In this document: positions 8,633 to 18,566 of the stretch, in pieces
Numbering within the stretch: the first letter of the stretch is position 1
Layout of the letters: each line of letters starts with the position of its first letter
Assembly: GCF_025998815.1 (NCBI RefSeq)
Contig: NZ_AP026678.1
Coordinates: forward strand, 992,001 to 1,056,000
Length of the DNA stretch: 64,000 nt
Origin: Ignavibacterium sp.
Lineage (GTDB): Bacteria; Bacteroidota; Ignavibacteria; Ignavibacteriales; Ignavibacteriaceae
Reading direction: 5' to 3'
The notes under the pieces: generated by a model
Seen by the model: the letters and a program-made list of their open reading frames with translations, nothing else
Told to the model about the DNA's origin: nothing
The model's database searches: none
Position numbers and translations under genes: made by a program

Positions 8633-9211
8633 ATGAAAAATAACGATCGTAAAATGCAGATAATAAAAGCCGCTGATAAAAGATTTGCCCGCCATGGATT
8701 CCACAAAACCAATATGGATGAGATTGCAAGAGATATAAGAATTGGAAAACCAACTCTTTACTACTACTTCGAATCAAAGGATGCTTTATATATTGAAGTT
8801 ATAAAATGGGAATTTGAAAATTACCTCGAAATGGTAAATCAGATTTTTTCAAATGATGAGCATTCAATTGAGAACAGGTTTGAAGATTATTTTATTAAAA
8901 AAGATTCTGTCAGAAATGATTTTAAGTTGATCTTCGAAATAATTGTTCAGTTCATTGCCGAAAGAACTACTGAAGCTGAAACAGAATTATTGAAAGAATA
9001 TCTTACAAAAGAAGAAGAAATAATTAAGAAAGTACTTGTTTATTTCTATAAAGATAAAATTAAAGCTGTCAGTAAATCACTTCCTTATTCAGTGGTAATG
9101 CTTAGCTGGATGATTGCAGTTGGTAGAAAAGTGAGCTCACAGTTAAACTCAGAGAAAGAATTCTTAACTCTGGAAAATATCCAGGGAATTATTAATTCAT
9201 TACTCGATTAA
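8633..9211 (+). CDS. TetR/AcrR-family transcriptional regulator
   Basis: DNA-binding repressor of the TetR type. The first 55 residues contain the classical helix-turn-helix (IIKAADKRFARHGFHKTNMDEIARDIRIGKPTLYYYFESKDALY), split here as ARHGFHKTNMDEIA and GKPTLYYYFESK; the rest is an all-helical ligand domain of low similarity. 192 aa is typical. The ATG follows GAGGAGAG at a good distance. It is divergent from kdsA and convergent with phoU (4-bp overlap of stops), so its targets could be either neighbour or elsewhere; the ligand is unknown. Confidence 0.9.
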   Translation: MKNNDRKMQIIKAADKRFARHGFHKTNMDEIARDIRIGKPTLYYYFESKDALYIEVIKWEFENYLEMVNQIFSNDEHSIENRFEDYFIKKDSVRNDFKLIFEIIVQFIAERTTEAETELLKEYLTKEEEIIKKVLVYFYKDKIKAVSKSLPYSVVMLSWMIAVGRKVSSQLNSEKEFLTLENIQGIINSLLD

Positions 9212-9903
9212 TCTTTGTCGTCTTCCTCTTCTTCGCCAAAAATATATTTTTCATATTTGTGTTTGATTAATTGCGCCTCAACAATAAAGAAAACATCTTC
9301 TGCGATGTTTGTTGAATGATCGGCAACTCTCTCTAATTCTCTTGATATTACGAGTAAAGCAACAGCCGCTTCAATATTATCCGGATTCTCTTTCATAATT
9401 GACTTAAGAATTGTATGATTCTCTGCATTCAACTTATCAATCTGATCGTCAGATACAATTACTTTCTTTGCAAGCTCAGCGTTTCCGTTTATATAAGCGT
9501 CAATTGCATTCTTCAGAACCTCTTTTGTAAGTTGAAACATTTCAGGAAGTTTAGTGCGGTTATAAAAATCTGGCTTCTTCTGAATCAATAAAATGTTTTC
9601 ACAAATGTTAACTGAGATATCACCAATTCTTTCAAGGTCAGTATTCAAAGTCATTGAAGACATTATCAATCTTAAATCCATTGCAACAGGTTGTGATAAT
9701 GCAAAAATTTTCTGACAGATTTTTTCAATCTTTAAATCATATTTATCAACTTTAGCATCACGTTCAATAACAAGGTTAGCTAATTCAAGATTTTCTTCCT
9801 CAACAGCTTTAACAGTTAACTGAAATTGTTCGTCAACAAGACTGCACATTTTCAAAATTCTTGTTTTTAATTTTTCTAAATGCTCATCTAATAATCTTTG
9901 CAT
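9208..9903 (-). CDS. phoU: Phosphate signalling protein PhoU
   Basis: Negative regulator linking the Pst transporter to the phosphate two-component system and to phosphate homeostasis. Two PhoU three-helix repeats are visible, with the typical acidic metal-binding motifs around DLERIGDISVNICE and ELERVADHSTNIAEDVFF. 231 aa is normal; the tail is very acidic (GEEEEDDKD). It follows pstB by 28 bp and ends the pst operon. No phoR/phoB pair is visible in the window. Confidence 0.95.
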   Translation of the reverse strand: MQRLLDEHLEKLKTRILKMCSLVDEQFQLTVKAVEEENLELANLVIERDAKVDKYDLKIEKICQKIFALSQPVAMDLRLIMSSMTLNTDLERIGDISVNICENILLIQKKPDFYNRTKLPEMFQLTKEVLKNAIDAYINGNAELAKKVIVSDDQIDKLNAENHTILKSIMKENPDNIEAAVALLVISRELERVADHSTNIAEDVFFIVEAQLIKHKYEKYIFGEEEEDDKD

Positions 9904-9931
9904 TGTTCTCTCCTTAAAAGTAAGTTATGAA

Positions 9932-10744
9932 TTAACCGAACCTTCCTGTAATATAATCTTCCGTCTGTTTATTGGAAGGGTTGGTAAATATCTTTGAAGT
10001 TTTATCAAATTCAATCAAGCTTCCGAGATAGAAGAAAGCCGTATAATCACTTACTCTTGCAGCTTGCTGAAGGTTATGTGTTACTATTACAATTGTATAA
10101 TTATTTCGTAACTGATGAATAAGTTCCTCAACTTTTGCGGTTGAAATCGGATCAAGAGCACTTGCAGGCTCATCCATCAATAAAATTTCCGGTTCGATTG
10201 CCAATGCTCTTGCAATGCAAAGTCTTTGCTGCTGCCCACCTGACAAACCAAGTGCAGATTCATTCAAGCGATCTTTAACTTCATCCCACAAGGCTGCTTG
10301 CTTCAGACTTCTTTCAACAATTTCATCAAGTTCATTCTTTGATTTTTTACCAAGTCCACCAATTCTTAATCCGAACGCAACATTTTCATAAATTGATTTT
10401 GGGAAAGGATTAGATTTCTGGAAAATCATTCCAACTCTTTTTCTAAGTTCCACAACATCAATCCCGCTTTCATAAATATTCTGACCATCAATAATAATTT
10501 CACCTTCAACTCTCACATCATCAATAAGTTCATTCATCCTGTTCAATGTTCTGAGAAATGTAGATTTGCCACAACCTGATGGTCCAATTAACGCAGTTAC
10601 ATTGTTTGACGGAATTTTCAAATTGATATTTTTCAAAGCAATTACATCACCATAGTAAAAATTAAGATTGTTTACTTCAATCTTTATTTTACCGGACTTT
10701 TGCTTTTCACTATGTTGAACTGTTTCCACTGTCTGTTCTTTCAT
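9932..10744 (-). CDS. pstB: Phosphate ABC transporter ATP-binding protein PstB
   Basis: Cytoplasmic ATPase of the high-affinity phosphate importer. Walker [10 protein letters not shown], signature [16 protein letters not shown], Walker [14 protein letters not shown] and the C-terminal DYITGRFG are all characteristic of PstB. The 270-aa product has a short Gln/Glu-rich N-terminal extension. It lies 11 bp after pstA and before phoU. Confidence 0.97.
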   Translation of the reverse strand: MKEQTVETVQHSEKQKSGKIKIEVNNLNFYYGDVIALKNINLKIPSNNVTALIGPSGCGKSTFLRTLNRMNELIDDVRVEGEIIIDGQNIYESGIDVVELRKRVGMIFQKSNPFPKSIYENVAFGLRIGGLGKKSKNELDEIVERSLKQAALWDEVKDRLNESALGLSGGQQQRLCIARALAIEPEILLMDEPASALDPISTAKVEELIHQLRNNYTIVIVTHNLQQAARVSDYTAFFYLGSLIEFDKTSKIFTNPSNKQTEDYITGRFG

Positions 10745-10755
10745 ATCAACTATCT

Positions 10756-12393
10756 CTAAAATGTAGATGATTTATATTTTTTCCTAAGATTAGCACGAAT
10801 TATCATTGCAGTAATATTCAGAAGCACTACTATCAAAATTAATAATAAAGTTGTTGTATAAACCATTGGCATCGCCGCTTCAATATTTGGTGATTGAAAT
10901 CCAACATCATAAATGTGAAATCCCAGATGCATAAATTTTCTGTCAAGATGGAAGAAAGGGAAATATGAATCAAACGGCAATGATGGCGCAAGCTTTACAA
11001 CGCCTGTAATCATTAAAGGAGCAACTTCACCGGCTGCACGAGCCATTGCTAAAATTAGTCCTGTTAAAATTCCGGGAGTTGCTGCTGGTAAAATGACTCT
11101 TCTTACAACCTGCCATTTGGTTGCCCCTAGAGCTAAAGCTGCTTCTCTCATTCCACGAGGAATTTGAGTTAGAGCTTCTTCAGTTGCAACTATAACAACA
11201 GGCATTGTTAACAAAGCTAATGTTAATGAAGCCCAAAGAATTCCACCTGTTCCCCAGGTTGGAGAAGGAAGTCTTTCAGGAAAGAAAAGTTGATCAATTG
11301 TTCCACCGATTAAGTAAATAAAAAATCCAAGTCCGAAAACACCAAAAACAATTGAAGGAACTCCTGCAAGGTTATTAACAGCAATACGAACTGTTCTTAC
11401 TAAAGGACCTTGCTTTGCATATTCACGTAAATACAAAGCAGCAAGAACTCCAAAAGGAACTGTGAAAATGCTCATCAGCAGAACCATCATTACTGTACCG
11501 AATATTGCAGGAAACACACCACCTTCAGTGTTTGATTCTCTTGGGTCATCAAAAATGAATTCGCGAATTTTTGTAAATGTAAATCCGATTTTACTTGCGA
11601 ATGACATATTATTTGGTTGATAAACTCTCACGATGTTAATCATTGGAATTGTTTTACCTCTTCCGTTCGCATCTTCACAATAAACTGCATATCTTGAAGC
11701 AAGCAAATTCAATGAGTCAACTTTTGTTTTTAGAACTTCATACTTTTTATTTTCCTGAGCAATTTCATTTTCAAGTTTAGCTATTTCGACTTTATTATTT
11801 TCTGAATTTTTTCCTTCATACTGAATCTTCTTAATCTTTAGTCTAAGATTTTCGATATTGTAATTTACTTTTCCGATTTTTGATTTTTCGATGTCTTTAA
11901 TTTCATCACGAATAGATGATGTAATACTTAGATAGGAATTGAGTTTACCAGCAACATTTTCTTCACCTTTTACTTTAACATTTCCATCAATCAGAATTTC
12001 TTTTATGAATCCATAAAAATTTCCAAACTCCATTCTTTCGATGGTCGAAGCAAACTTTGGTAATTCTGTTTGCTTAATTTCCCTTTCATCAATCCATTGG
12101 AAATCAAAACCATATAAATCGCGATTACCGATTTTCATTTGCATTCTCATCAATCCTGTATTCCATAGAGAGTCAGGTAAATTAAGATTCGGAATTGGTT
12201 CTTCTTTAACAATTTCACCAAGTTGTTTACTTCCATCTGTTCTTGTTATCTGAACAATTTCAGAAGCCCAGAAATAATCCTTTCCGTTTACAACAATCAG
12301 AAACAGAAGTCCGGTAATCATAATCAGACTTAAGCCAAGTCCCATTCCGGTAAACCAGATAAATATTTCTCCTGATCTAAAATATTTTTTCAT
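10756..12393 (-). CDS. pstA: Phosphate ABC transporter permease PstA, long form with extracytoplasmic coiled-coil insert
   Basis: Membrane subunit of the phosphate importer. The C-terminal 270 residues are a standard permease domain ([22 protein letters not shown]; the EAA loop [36 protein letters not shown], here given by its ends). About 250 residues after the first membrane helix (roughly 13-35) form an extra region with a Lys/Glu-rich coiled coil near residues 185-225 that should lie outside the cytoplasm. Typical PstA is about 290 aa, so 545 aa is the long version known from several Gram-negatives. It follows pstC by 7 bp. Confidence 0.94.
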   Translation of the reverse strand: MKKYFRSGEIFIWFTGMGLGLSLIMITGLLFLIVVNGKDYFWASEIVQITRTDGSKQLGEIVKEEPIPNLNLPDSLWNTGLMRMQMKIGNRDLYGFDFQWIDEREIKQTELPKFASTIERMEFGNFYGFIKEILIDGNVKVKGEENVAGKLNSYLSITSSIRDEIKDIEKSKIGKVNYNIENLRLKIKKIQYEGKNSENNKVEIAKLENEIAQENKKYEVLKTKVDSLNLLASRYAVYCEDANGRGKTIPMINIVRVYQPNNMSFASKIGFTFTKIREFIFDDPRESNTEGGVFPAIFGTVMMVLLMSIFTVPFGVLAALYLREYAKQGPLVRTVRIAVNNLAGVPSIVFGVFGLGFFIYLIGGTIDQLFFPERLPSPTWGTGGILWASLTLALLTMPVVIVATEEALTQIPRGMREAALALGATKWQVVRRVILPAATPGILTGLILAMARAAGEVAPLMITGVVKLAPSLPFDSYFPFFHLDRKFMHLGFHIYDVGFQSPNIEAAMPMVYTTTLLLILIVVLLNITAMIIRANLRKKYKSSTF

Positions 12394-12400
12394 AGTTCGT

Positions 12401-14677
12401 TTACAACTCAGCGTATTTTTTTCTTAATCTTTGTCTTATTATTTCGGCAAACGTGTTAACGATGAAAGTAAGAATAAACAAAAGTGTTGCAGCGAGAAAT
12501 AATACTCTGTAAAGCGTTCCCTGATAAGGAGCTTCTGGAATTTCAACTGCAATATTTGCTGAAAGTGTTCTCATTCCGTTAAAAGGACTAAAAGAAAGTA
12601 TTGGTGTGTTACCTGTCGCCATCAAAACAATCATAGTTTCTCCAACCGCTCGTCCGAAACCAATCATTATAGCAGAAAAAATTCCTGGACTTGCAGAAGG
12701 TAAAACAATTCTTGTCGCAGTTTCCCATTTAGTTGCTCCAAGTGCAAGCGAAGCAGAAGTTAAACTAGAGGGAACGCTTGAGAGTGCATCTTCACAAATT
12801 GTGAAAATAATTGGAATCACTGCAAAGCCCATTGCAAATCCAACAACGATACTATTTCTCTGATCATATTGTTCGTTCAAATTGGTCATCAGCCAGGTTC
12901 TGTAATCCCCGCCTAAAACATAATATTCGAAAATCGGTCCTAACCATTGAGCGATATAAAAACCAAGAATAATAAGTGGAATTATAAAGAATAATTCATA
13001 ACCTGGCTTTAACCTAAATCTTATTCTGCCTGGAATTCGTTTCCATAAAGAAGCACCAAGTGCAATAACAACCGGGACTGTGAAGAACATTAGAAAAACA
13101 CCTGGCAAAATTCTTTCGAGTAAAGGTGCTAACCAAAGTCCTGCAAGAAATCCAATAACAACACTTGGCAAAGCAGCCATTACTTCAACAGTTGGCTTAA
13201 TATAGTTGCGAACTTTTGGATGAGAAAATTGCGAAGTATAAAGCGCTCCAAACAATGCAAGAGGAATAGCAAAAAGCATTGCGTAGAAAGTTCCTTTTAG
13301 AGTTCCAATAATAAGCGGAACCAAACTGAACTTGGGCTCAAAATCATCTGTACCACCAGTAGATTGCCAAACAAATTCAGGTTTTGAATAACCTTCATAC
13401 CAGACTTTTCCGAAAAGTGTTTTCAGTGTTATTTCCGGATGAGGATTTTTAATTTCATATGAGACTATCGTTCCATCTTCATATAAAACTACTGCACCAT
13501 CACCTTTTGGAGAGAATGCAATGTCTTTAACAGGCAAGTCTTTTCCGCTTAATTCAATTAAAGTTCTTTCACTTGTAAGATGCTCAAGATAAATTTTCCC
13601 TTTTGAATCTCCGGTAATAAAACTTTTATTTCGCAGTGAACTTGCGACTGAAGTTACTGCTGCCTTATGAGAATCGAATGTGTGAGGATTTACAAGTTTC
13701 CATCCGTAATCTGTTTTTTCATCGAGTACACGCATCCAGGAAGTAACATTTCCATCAGCATCACCAACAATTATTGATTGATCGCCAATGATAAAACCAA
13801 GTGAAGTGATAGCACTTTTACCTGAAGGAGTTGGATTAATTTTTTGAATAAGTTGTGGATTACTTTTGTCTTTTAGAGAAATATAGTAAAGCCAACCATT
13901 TGAAGTTCCGATCATCAGCTTCTCACAAAAGTTATCCAGTTCAATTGCTGATATTGGATATTCAACGAGGTTTGATAAATCATTCCTGTAAATCTTTTCT
14001 TCTTCATCTGAAAGAAGCGAGAAAGTTTTTTCTGAACTGTATTGAAGTAATCGGTTATCAGAAGTTAATGCTACTACAGTAAACTCATTATCAGAATTCT
14101 TCCTGTAAACAAGCTTACTAATTGATTTTTTACTTGAATCGATTTCAATAGATGAAGTGAGAATAAACTCAGGAGTGATTTCTCTTTTATCTTCTTCAAT
14201 AAAGTTAATTGAAAATTTTACTTGCCCTAAAATTACTTTTCCTTTATTTGTTCCCAGAGCAATTAAATTTTTGTTAGCAGATTTTACTGCACTCGAAATA
14301 AATTCGTCAGAAGATAAATCTATCTTTTCAGATTTAATTATTTTCTCTGAAGATAGACTGATAAAATCAACGGTAGCAGAATCAGTAAAGGTGTATAAAA
14401 TTTCCTGATACTCATCAATGCCAATGATTAATGGTTTTTTCGATTGAAGTATTTGCTGCGATTGAATTTTTTCTTTTTCCTGACCTTTAGCACCAAACCA
14501 AAGAGGAAGTGCTTCCCATAATACAAAAACGAGAATTGCAACAACCGATATGATTGTTGCAATTCCTCCAAAATATATTACTCCCTTGGCTGTTTTATCG
14601 AAGAATAAAGCTTTCTTATGAAGCTTTGATTCTTTAACCGAATTATTTTTTTTCTCAGTGCTCAGCTTATTTCCCAA
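12401..14677 (-). CDS. pstC: Phosphate ABC transporter permease PstC, long form with beta-propeller-like insert
   Basis: Membrane subunit paired with PstA. The first helix is around residues 32-53. A region of about 390 residues follows that has WD40/YVTN-like repeats (SVDFISLSSEKII; NKNLIALGTNKGKVIL; SIIVGDADGNVTSW; NKSFITGDSKGKIYLE; GDGAVVLYEDGTIVSYE) and should fold as a beta-propeller on the periplasmic side. The permease domain with the EAA motif ([27 protein letters not shown]) occupies the C-terminal 290 residues. 758 aa compared with about 310 in E. coli. It lies 5 bp downstream of pstS. Confidence 0.94.
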   Translation of the reverse strand: MGNKLSTEKKNNSVKESKLHKKALFFDKTAKGVIYFGGIATIISVVAILVFVLWEALPLWFGAKGQEKEKIQSQQILQSKKPLIIGIDEYQEILYTFTDSATVDFISLSSEKIIKSEKIDLSSDEFISSAVKSANKNLIALGTNKGKVILGQVKFSINFIEEDKREITPEFILTSSIEIDSSKKSISKLVYRKNSDNEFTVVALTSDNRLLQYSSEKTFSLLSDEEEKIYRNDLSNLVEYPISAIELDNFCEKLMIGTSNGWLYYISLKDKSNPQLIQKINPTPSGKSAITSLGFIIGDQSIIVGDADGNVTSWMRVLDEKTDYGWKLVNPHTFDSHKAAVTSVASSLRNKSFITGDSKGKIYLEHLTSERTLIELSGKDLPVKDIAFSPKGDGAVVLYEDGTIVSYEIKNPHPEITLKTLFGKVWYEGYSKPEFVWQSTGGTDDFEPKFSLVPLIIGTLKGTFYAMLFAIPLALFGALYTSQFSHPKVRNYIKPTVEVMAALPSVVIGFLAGLWLAPLLERILPGVFLMFFTVPVVIALGASLWKRIPGRIRFRLKPGYELFFIIPLIILGFYIAQWLGPIFEYYVLGGDYRTWLMTNLNEQYDQRNSIVVGFAMGFAVIPIIFTICEDALSSVPSSLTSASLALGATKWETATRIVLPSASPGIFSAIMIGFGRAVGETMIVLMATGNTPILSFSPFNGMRTLSANIAVEIPEAPYQGTLYRVLFLAATLLFILTFIVNTFAEIIRQRLRKKYAEL

Positions 14678-14682
14678 TATCT

Positions 14683-15756
14683 TTAATCAAGTTTCGCGAG
14701 TTCCTTTTTAACTAATTCGTGAGTCAGCGGAAGATAACCATCTTTTACAACCACTTCCTGACCTTCATAGCTTAGCACAAATTTAAGAAATTCTTTTAAT
14801 AAAGGATCTACAGGTTTGTTCGGTGCTTTGTTAATATAGATGTTAAGGAAACGGCTTAAGGGATATTTACCATTTAAACAATTTTCATAGTCAGGTAAAT
14901 GAAATTCATCATTTTCAGATTTTGCAAGCGGTAATGCAATTACACCGGAAGTACGATAGCCAATTCCTGAATAACCGATTCCATATCTGTCTTCGGTAAC
15001 TCCTTGAACAACAGAAGCACTTCCAGGTTGTTCTTTGACCTGATCTTTGAAATCACCTTTGAATAAAGCGTGTTCTTTAAAGTAACCATAAGTTCCGGAT
15101 GCAGAATTTCTTCCATACAGACTGATACCTCTGTTTGTCCAATCACCGGTTAAGCCCAAATCGCCCCACTTGGCAATATCAGTTTTGTAACCACCTCTTC
15201 TTGTCTTAGAAAATATAGCATCAACCTGAGGTAGTGTTAAACCTTTTAATGGATTATCTTTATTCACATAAACTGCAAGAGCATCAATTGCTACCCGAAG
15301 CTCTGTTGGTTTATAACCAAATTTCTTCTCAAATGCATCAATTTCTTCCTGCTTCATATCCCGCGACATTGGTCCAAGTTGAGCGGTTCCACTAATTAAA
15401 GCAGGTGGAGCAGTACTTGAACCTTTCCCTTCAACCTGAATATTTACATTTGGATAATATCTTTTAAATCCTTCTAACCAAAGCGTGAGCAGGTTATTCA
15501 TTGTATCAGAACCAATACTTGAAAGGTTTCCGGAAATACCTGCCACTTTTGTGTAATGCGGAATGTTGGAATCAACTTTAACTGCTGTCGCATCAGTTGT
15601 TTCAGTTTTTTGTGCAGATTCCAGAGCCGATTGTTCATTCTGCATAGTTTCCTGTTTCGGGGAAACATCTTCTTTTTTATCACCGCAGCTAACAAAAAGA
15701 AATGATAGCAGAAATGTGATAGAAAATACGATTGAGGCAAATTTTATTTTAAGCAT
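14683..15756 (-). CDS. pstS: Phosphate-binding lipoprotein PstS
   Basis: Periplasmic phosphate receptor delivering substrate to PstCA. The N-terminus ends in a lipobox ([11 protein letters not shown]), followed by an acidic Gln/Glu linker and then a PBP-like domain with [50 protein letters not shown] and the Pst-typical [13 protein letters not shown]. 357 aa fits the family. It is first in the operon, and the ATG has AGGAGAG upstream. Confidence 0.95.
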   Translation of the reverse strand: MLKIKFASIVFSITFLLSFLFVSCGDKKEDVSPKQETMQNEQSALESAQKTETTDATAVKVDSNIPHYTKVAGISGNLSSIGSDTMNNLLTLWLEGFKRYYPNVNIQVEGKGSSTAPPALISGTAQLGPMSRDMKQEEIDAFEKKFGYKPTELRVAIDALAVYVNKDNPLKGLTLPQVDAIFSKTRRGGYKTDIAKWGDLGLTGDWTNRGISLYGRNSASGTYGYFKEHALFKGDFKDQVKEQPGSASVVQGVTEDRYGIGYSGIGYRTSGVIALPLAKSENDEFHLPDYENCLNGKYPLSRFLNIYINKAPNKPVDPLLKEFLKFVLSYEGQEVVVKDGYLPLTHELVKKELAKLD

Positions 15757-15779
15757 AATCTCTCCTAAAAATGTGTCTT

Positions 15780-15836
15780 CAAAATTATAAAAATATATTT
15801 CATTATTCTGATAGTTTTATGTTAAGAAATTGTTAA
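15780..15836 (-). promoter_or_regulatory. pstS promoter with Pho-box-like direct repeat
   Basis: On the minus strand TTAACA-ATTTC-TTAACA (15836 to 15820) is a pair of identical 6-bp sites 11 bp apart, the layout of PhoP/PhoB direct-repeat operators. Downstream, TAATTTTG (15787 to 15780) fits the Bacteroidota -7 box TAnnTTTG exactly, 24 bp before the pstS ATG. No TTG is seen at -33, as expected for an activator-dependent promoter. Binding by a Pho regulator is inferred. Confidence 0.5.
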
Positions 15837-15893
15837 CACTTTAATTTTTGGTGAAATATTAAAGTTTTTTGCACGATTTCATTACAATTTCAA

Positions 15894-15922
15894 TTGTTCA
15901 TTTATTAACCTTTCTATATTTT
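15894..15922 (+). promoter_or_regulatory. Candidate promoter of the small-membrane-protein/symporter operon
   Basis: TTG at 15894-15896 and TATATTTT at 15915-15922, with 18 bp between them, approximate the Bacteroidota -33/-7 elements (7 of 8 in the -7 box). The first start codon is at 15953. Eye-found, weak. Confidence 0.38.
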
Positions 15923-15952
15923 TTCAATGTCATTTTATTCAAGAGTAAAGAT

Positions 15953-16171
15953 ATGATTTTACAAACAGTTTTTCAGACATGGTTGCCGTTTATCTACTTG
16001 TATGTTGTTGGTGGAATATTTTTCTTTAGCGGAATGTACATTATCATAAAAAGTGGCTCACTTGATCCAAAAAAAAGAAAGCACAAGTTCTGGATTAAAG
16101 TTCTATTCGGTGGTTATTTCTTTTTTCTTTTTTTGCACGCATTCCTGATAATTTCTGCACTTTACTTATGA
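15953..16171 (+). CDS. Small two-helix membrane protein A (paralogue of the next gene)
   Basis: No family recognised. The 72-aa product starts MILQTVFQTWLPFIYLYVVGG and has two hydrophobic helices (about residues 9-29 and 48-70) joined by a basic loop (KSGSLDPKKRKHKFW). It aligns along its whole length with the next gene: WLPFIYLYxVGGIFFxSG, a basic loop, then H-A-x-x-I-x-A-L-Y-L at the end. The ATG at 15953 is favoured over one at 15869, because the longer form adds 28 residues with no counterpart in the paralogue. It may be a small subunit of the symporter encoded downstream; this is inference from the gene order. Confidence 0.72.
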   Translation: MILQTVFQTWLPFIYLYVVGGIFFFSGMYIIIKSGSLDPKKRKHKFWIKVLFGGYFFFLFLHAFLIISALYL

Positions 16172-16211
16172 GAATATCAGTCAAACAACTAACTAAATAA
16201 GCAAAAAATAT

Positions 16212-16424
16212 ATGCCGTCATTTTATAATACCTGGTTGCCCTTTATTTATTTATATGGTGTTGGTGGGATTTTCTTTGTCAGTGGGTTGTTCATCGTTAA
16301 AAAAGCAGGTGCTTATAATCCACAAAACAAGAGACACAGATACTGGTGGAAAATTACAATTTTAGGATTTTTCTATTTTATGTTAATTCACGCTGCTTTT
16401 ATTCTTGCAGCACTTTATCTCTAA
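16212..16424 (+). CDS. Small two-helix membrane protein B (paralogue of the previous gene)
   Basis: 70-aa membrane protein, paralogous to the gene 40 bp upstream: NTWLPFIYLYGVGGIFFVSGLF, the loop KKAGAYNPQNKRHRYWWK, then FFYFMLIHAAFILAALYL. Both carry the shared Pro in the first helix and a His-Ala pair in the second. The symporter gene starts 18 bp after the stop, so co-expression is very likely. It shows no obvious similarity to the DUF4212 small subunit of acetate-type symporters, which serves a similar genetic role. Function unknown. Confidence 0.75.
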   Translation: MPSFYNTWLPFIYLYGVGGIFFVSGLFIVKKAGAYNPQNKRHRYWWKITILGFFYFMLIHAAFILAALYL

Positions 16425-16442
16425 CAAATTGAAACTGGAATT

Positions 16443-18539
16443 ATGGAAGTTCATCACAGTTTAGGAACATCAACTGACTGGATCGTAATGGTAGTTTATT
16501 TTATAGCCATTATGGTATTTGGAGCATACTTCTCAAAGTATAACCGAACGACTACAGACTTTTTCTTCGGTGGAAGAAGATTTGCCTGGTGGTTAATTGC
16601 AATGAGCATTGTTGCAACCGGAGTTGGTAGTCATAGCTTTATTAAATATTCTGCAAAAGGATTTGAGGCAGGTTTTTCATCCACAATGACTTATATGAAC
16701 GATTGGTTCTTTGTACCATTTTTCATTTTTGGATGGCTACCAATTATCGTTTACACAAGAATAAGATCAATACCGGAATATTTTGAAAAAAGATTCAGTG
16801 CACTGACCAGATTTCTGGCAACAATTCTTCTTTTGTTTTATATGATTGGTTATGTTGGGATTGGATTTCTAACCATGGGCAAAGCAATTCTGCCATTACT
16901 TCCACCTGAATTTACATTGTTCGGAATGCATTTTGAGATCACGCTGATGGGTTTAATTGTTGTTATTGCAATTATAATTGGTATCTATATTACTTATGGT
17001 GGACAAACTGCTGTAATTTTCACTGATCTTGCTCAGGGATTCGTTCTGATTTTTGCCGGTATGTTAGTTTTTGTTTTAGGTTTGGATTATTTAGGTGGAT
17101 TTAAAGTATTCTGGGATTTACTTCCAACCGAATGGAAACTTCCCTTAGCTCATTTCAATGATCCGCCAGGTTTTAACTTCGTTGGAATATTCTGGCAAGA
17201 TGGTGTTGCCGGATCTGTTGGATTTTTATTTATGAATATGGGTTTAGTAATGAGATTTATGGCTTGCAAAGATGTTGATGAAGGAAGAAAAGCCGCCACC
17301 TTTAATATACTTTTTATGTTACCGATTTCTGCAGTAGTTGTTGGAAATGCTGGCTGGATTGGTAAGGCAATTTCAGTAGCTGATCCTTCAGTCGTACCAC
17401 CAACAACAAATCCGGATTCAATTTTTGTTGTAGTAGCAAACATAATTTCTCATCCGGGTGTTTTTGGATTTATAATGGCTGCTCTTACTGCAGCACTTAT
17501 GTCAACTGTTGATACTCTGTTAAATGCAACTGCAGCAGTTTACATAAATGATATTCACAGACCTGTAAAAAAATGGTTAACTAAAAAAGTTCAAACCTGG
17601 AAAGAAGAGGATAAACAGGAATTACTCTCAGCAAGAATTGCAACAGCAATTTTCACATTCCTAGGAGTATTAACAGTTATTCCTTTCAGTAAATTCCCAA
17701 CAGTCTATGAAGCACACGGCTATTTCCATTCAACATTAACACCACCGCTGGTAACAGCAATATTTCTTGGTGTTTTCTGGAAACGATATACAAACGCTGC
17801 CGTTATAGGAACACTTGTAGGCGGAGTTGCTTTAATGATTATGGGAATGTATTACCCAAGACCATTGATTGAAATTTTTTCACACGGAACAGCTTACGAA
17901 CCTAATCATCCTTATACTTACATTGGCGCGTTATACAATTTGTTTGTGTGCGCTCTGTTTGCAGTTATAACTACACTTACCACAAAACAACAAATAAAAA
18001 TTGTGGAAAAGATTCGCCAGAGTGAAAATCACCGACTGATAATGAGCTCTTTCGTCGTTGCTTCAATAATCATTTTCCTTTTGATCGCATTCAATTTACT
18101 ATCATTACCTGTATTATTTGTTCTTACATTTATAATGGTTGGAATGGTTGTTTTAGCAGCAAATTATTTTATCAAATACAACGAAGAAGAGAAAACTGAT
18201 GGTCTTACAGTTTGGTCTATTAAAAAAGCAAAAGAATACTTTAAAGGCAGCAAATTAAATGAACGAGAAGGTGAAAAAATCAAAGTACATTGGAAATTAA
18301 AAGAAGGTGAAGATGACACAGTGCATTTTTCAAAAAATGATATGAAACGGATGGCTGCTGAAGTTGGGGATTTGGTTTATATATCTGATGCCAGAAGATA
18401 TCTTGGAGGATTAAAATCAGTTCATACAGTTTATGGCGAACCTCATGATGAAGATGGTATAGTATATATATCAAATGAACATTATGAACAAGGTCAGTTT
18501 GTAAAAGGAAAATTACTAACTGCCGAAAAAGAAATGTAG
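16443..18539 (+). CDS. Sodium:solute symporter (SSS) family transporter with long C-terminal cytoplasmic tail
   Basis: Secondary transporter of the SSS/SLC5 LeuT fold, with about 13 membrane helices from the Trp-rich N-terminus (DWIVMVVYFIAIMVFGAYFSKY) to around residue 560. Family marks are FFFGGRRFAWWLIAMSIVATGVGSHSF, YTRIRSIPEYFEKRF (the R-T-x-P-E-Y/F-x-x-x-R-F region) and MAALTAALMSTVDTLLNATAAVYINDI, where the Ser/Thr of STVD fits the second sodium site. The C-terminal 130 residues are hydrophilic and acidic and end near EKEM. 698 aa is longer than simple SSS members. Substrate unknown; the YhcH gene downstream hints at a sugar acid. Confidence 0.9.
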   Translation: MEVHHSLGTSTDWIVMVVYFIAIMVFGAYFSKYNRTTTDFFFGGRRFAWWLIAMSIVATGVGSHSFIKYSAKGFEAGFSSTMTYMNDWFFVPFFIFGWLPIIVYTRIRSIPEYFEKRFSALTRFLATILLLFYMIGYVGIGFLTMGKAILPLLPPEFTLFGMHFEITLMGLIVVIAIIIGIYITYGGQTAVIFTDLAQGFVLIFAGMLVFVLGLDYLGGFKVFWDLLPTEWKLPLAHFNDPPGFNFVGIFWQDGVAGSVGFLFMNMGLVMRFMACKDVDEGRKAATFNILFMLPISAVVVGNAGWIGKAISVADPSVVPPTTNPDSIFVVVANIISHPGVFGFIMAALTAALMSTVDTLLNATAAVYINDIHRPVKKWLTKKVQTWKEEDKQELLSARIATAIFTFLGVLTVIPFSKFPTVYEAHGYFHSTLTPPLVTAIFLGVFWKRYTNAAVIGTLVGGVALMIMGMYYPRPLIEIFSHGTAYEPNHPYTYIGALYNLFVCALFAVITTLTTKQQIKIVEKIRQSENHRLIMSSFVVASIIIFLLIAFNLLSLPVLFVLTFIMVGMVVLAANYFIKYNEEEKTDGLTVWSIKKAKEYFKGSKLNEREGEKIKVHWKLKEGEDDTVHFSKNDMKRMAAEVGDLVYISDARRYLGGLKSVHTVYGEPHDEDGIVYISNEHYEQGQFVKGKLLTAEKEM

Positions 18540-18566
18540 CATTCAATAATTTAGAATAGAATTATA

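Noticed and set aside
12606-12863. 85-codon plus-strand frame opposite pstC
   Set aside because: Covers the antisense of the permease EAA region; no signal of its own.
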